Of a DNA stretch of 64,000 nt, positions 62,397 through 64,000 are shown in pieces. The notes under the pieces were generated by a model that worked only from the letters and a program-made list of their open reading frames with translations, was not told where the DNA came from and did not search any database. Both the position numbers and the translations under genes were made by a program. The stretch spans positions 186,001-250,000 of the forward strand of contig JBGAIB010000006.1 of assembly GCA_044225825.1 (NCBI GenBank), given 5' to 3'. The stretch's first letter is position 1; every line of letters starts with the position of its first letter. The DNA is from Bog-950 sp044225825 (lineage in GTDB: Bacteria; Bacteroidota; Bacteroidia; Chitinophagales; LD1).

Positions 62397-63326
62397 TTAC
62401 AGGGGTTGCACCTCCACCATATTTTCTTTTGCTAGTATCTTCTCGCCATTAAATCGGTAGGCTATCAGTTTACCATCTTTAGCAATACTATAATCAAGGC
62501 AGAGCACATTAGGTTGTTGTATTTCGAGCTCGCCTCGTAACCAATAGTGGCCGAAAAAAACCGGAACGTTCTCTTGGGCATAGAAGTTATTATCAGCAAA
62601 CTCTCCCGGCTTGATGATCAGTTTATCGAGTTCGGGTGTTTGATGAAAAAAGTATGTATTGTAGGGTAAGCCTTCCGCATTAAGCCACCACTTTATCCGG
62701 GTTTCAGTCCGATGATGTCCGTCTTTGTCTGCAAACCAAAGTCCGTTAGGTAGAGTAGTTTCTTTGCCCTTCAGGGTGCGCTCAATGGCTTCGTAATGGT
62801 CAGTACCGTTATCCTGCGCTTCGTAAATTATTTCAGGGAGCAGGGCATTATTTCGGGTAATGGTTTTCAGGTGAGCTATCAGTTTATCATCCCAGCAGGC
62901 ATGCACTACCCGAAGATGCTCATTTTCGATAAACATCGGCAGTTTTAAAAACCAATCGATCCAGCCTTTCCATTCCTTTTCATGAGAGGCAAACTGTCTG
63001 ATCGTTTCCTGATGCTGTATAATGTTTTTGAAATGATGTTTACGAAGGTGGCCGCCATGGTCAGGATCCATGAGATAAAAACAAATGGCATTGTATTCAT
63101 GATTGCCCATGACCGCTTCAGCCGAACCGTTATCAGTCATAGAGCGTACGAGGTGCAGTGTTTCGCGGATGTGCGGACCGCGATCCACAAAGTCACCCAC
63201 AAAAATCACCTTCCTTTCATCGGGATGTCGGTAATAGCCTTTATCGTTAATGTATCCGAGTTTGCCAAGCAAATTAATGAGGGGCACCACATGGCCGTGG
63301 ATGTCACCTATAATGTCATAATGCAT
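62397..63326 (-). CDS. Calcineurin-like metallophosphoesterase
   Basis: 309 residues with the complete PPP-type metal site: GDIHGH (7-12), VGDFVDRG (~43-50), MGNHEYN (~73), and later His residues in VVHACWDD and FFGHYW. These proteins hydrolyse phosphoesters: protein phosphatase, Ap4A hydrolase or Pnkp-type polynucleotide phosphatase. The size and motif spacing fit the Pnkp/ApaH-like branch. The start overlaps the 3' end of the agmatine-deiminase-family gene by 11 nt; together with the DUF2779 gene it forms a minus-strand operon. Confidence 0.88.
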   Translation of the reverse strand: MHYDIIGDIHGHVVPLINLLGKLGYINDKGYYRHPDERKVIFVGDFVDRGPHIRETLHLVRSMTDNGSAEAVMGNHEYNAICFYLMDPDHGGHLRKHHFKNIIQHQETIRQFASHEKEWKGWIDWFLKLPMFIENEHLRVVHACWDDKLIAHLKTITRNNALLPEIIYEAQDNGTDHYEAIERTLKGKETTLPNGLWFADKDGHHRTETRIKWWLNAEGLPYNTYFFHQTPELDKLIIKPGEFADNNFYAQENVPVFFGHYWLRGELEIQQPNVLCLDYSIAKDGKLIAYRFNGEKILAKENMVEVQPL

Positions 63327-64000
63327 ATGGGGTGTTTTTTAGTTTTATGTTCCAGGTGCAGCAGCGCAATACTCCGCCTTCTGCTGCTAACTCTGTGCAA
63401 TCAATGCATTCAATTTTAGCGCTGGGATATAATGCGGCAACAACTTGACGAGCTTTATCATCTCTTGCTTTCATGTTGTATTGTGGCATAACGATCAGGT
63501 TGCCTACATGTAGAAAGTTGAGGTAATCGCAACAGTCCGATTTGTAATCAGAGTTTTCACTGGCGTACCAGGGCAGATAATGAATCTTCAGGTTATGACT
63601 CTGCAATACTTTTTCGAGTTTTAGGAAAAACTTTTCACCAACTGGTCTGAAATCATTTACCAGTATAGTGTCTTCGTTTACAAAGCGTACCATACCATCG
63701 GAATGACCGGTAAAATCATTAGGAACATGGGGCAGCACGATGAGTTCCTCTACTTTTAGCGTGCTACGTAGCTCCTGAACCAATTCGGCTTTGGGTTTTA
63801 GATTATCCTTAAAGATAAAATCGGTTACAACTGCTTTGGTTCCGGAGCATACTAAGTTCCCTCCATCCAAAACAATGCAGGATGGAACAAAAAGACTACT
63901 GAAACTAACGGGCACTTTGCTTGTATCGGTGAATAAGTGTGCGTATTTCTTATACTTAAGGTAGGAGGGGGTAAAGACGAAGCGGATGAATGTATCATCA
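63316..64000 (-). CDS. Agmatine deiminase / peptidyl-arginine deiminase family, 5' truncated by window
   Basis: The frame stays open to the window edge: upstream of a GTG at 63915 it still reads DDTFIRFVFTPSYLKYKKYA, so the true start is outside. Visible family motifs: VLDGGNLVCS (guanidine-binding Asp), NDFTGHSDGMVRFV with the catalytic H-x-D, and at the C-terminus LAAEGGVLRCCTWN with the nucleophilic cysteine region. PAD_porph-family enzymes convert agmatine to N-carbamoylputrescine or citrullinate peptides. Its 3' end overlaps the phosphoesterase start by 11 nt, so they are coupled. Confidence 0.85.
   Translation of the reverse strand, partial: DDTFIRFVFTPSYLKYKKYAHLFTDTSKVPVSFSSLFVPSCIVLDGGNLVCSGTKAVVTDFIFKDNLKPKAELVQELRSTLKVEELIVLPHVPNDFTGHSDGMVRFVNEDTILVNDFRPVGEKFFLKLEKVLQSHNLKIHYLPWYASENSDYKSDCCDYLNFLHVGNLIVMPQYNMKARDDKARQVVAALYPSAKIECIDCTELAAEGGVLRCCTWNIKLKNTPYAL

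Overview
The window is chromosomal DNA of a Bacteroidota bacterium, most like Chitinophagaceae and relatives. Evidence for this includes two DUF4249 lipoproteins, TonB-dependent receptors with carboxypeptidase-regulatory-like N-termini, a type IX secretion C-terminal sorting domain, an HYC_CC_PP-type metal protein, genes mostly without Shine-Dalgarno sequences, and promoters of the TTG-N19-TAnnTTTG type. The clearest such promoter drives the initiator tRNA gene.

Bases 1-23760 are ordinary backbone. They hold malate dehydrogenase (mdh), a TPR-like protein, a retropepsin-like protease, a metal-handling set (HYC_CC_PP protein, TonB receptor, HMA-domain protein), an orphan DUF4249 lipoprotein, dnaK, a TlpA-like thioredoxin, an OmpA-family protein and gcvP. 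A secreted/outer-membrane group follows: a sorting-domain-only miniprotein, two small carboxypeptidase-regulatory-like proteins, a TonB receptor, its DUF4249 partner, a peptide-binding lipoprotein and membrane proteins. A tiny collagen-like protein ends this part.

At 23767-23839 lies an initiator tRNA-fMet (C1:A72 mismatch, three G:C pairs in the anticodon stem). Immediately downstream begins a visibly more AT-rich defence island running to about 55.5 kb. Its parts are: (a) a two-gene module of a giant sacsin-like GHKL ATPase and a UPF1-like helicase fused to a PIN nuclease; (b) an IS21-family element with a frameshifted istB; (c) a WYL regulator plus BCS1-like AAA ATPase, preceded by six 10-bp-phased GTATAC-like units; (d) a minus-strand series of nuclease genes (two or three PD-(D/E)XK proteins, a GmrSD-like DUF262/DUF1524 protein whose natural start is cut by a stop codon, and a uracil-DNA-glycosylase superfamily protein); (e) a DISARM-like set: PLD nuclease, large N6-adenine methylase, SNF2 helicase, and a 1731-residue helicase/DUF1998/endonuclease fusion. 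No integrase is visible.

Bases 55.6-64 kb hold queC, which overlaps by 14 nt a remarkable 1563-residue protein. I read that protein as two GT2 glycosyltransferase domains, a kinase-like domain, one or two further glycosyltransferase-like domains and a radical SAM domain with extra C-terminal cysteines. Upstream of it on the same strand are a Cas4-like/DEDD exonuclease (DUF2779), a calcineurin-like phosphoesterase and a 5'-truncated agmatine-deiminase-family gene.

The strongest candidates for undescribed biology are the glycosyltransferase-kinase-radical SAM fusion coupled to queC, the sacsin-like ATPase plus helicase-PIN pair, the condensed DISARM-like locus, and the phased operator array before the WYL gene. 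All functional assignments come from reading motifs by eye; no database search was run.
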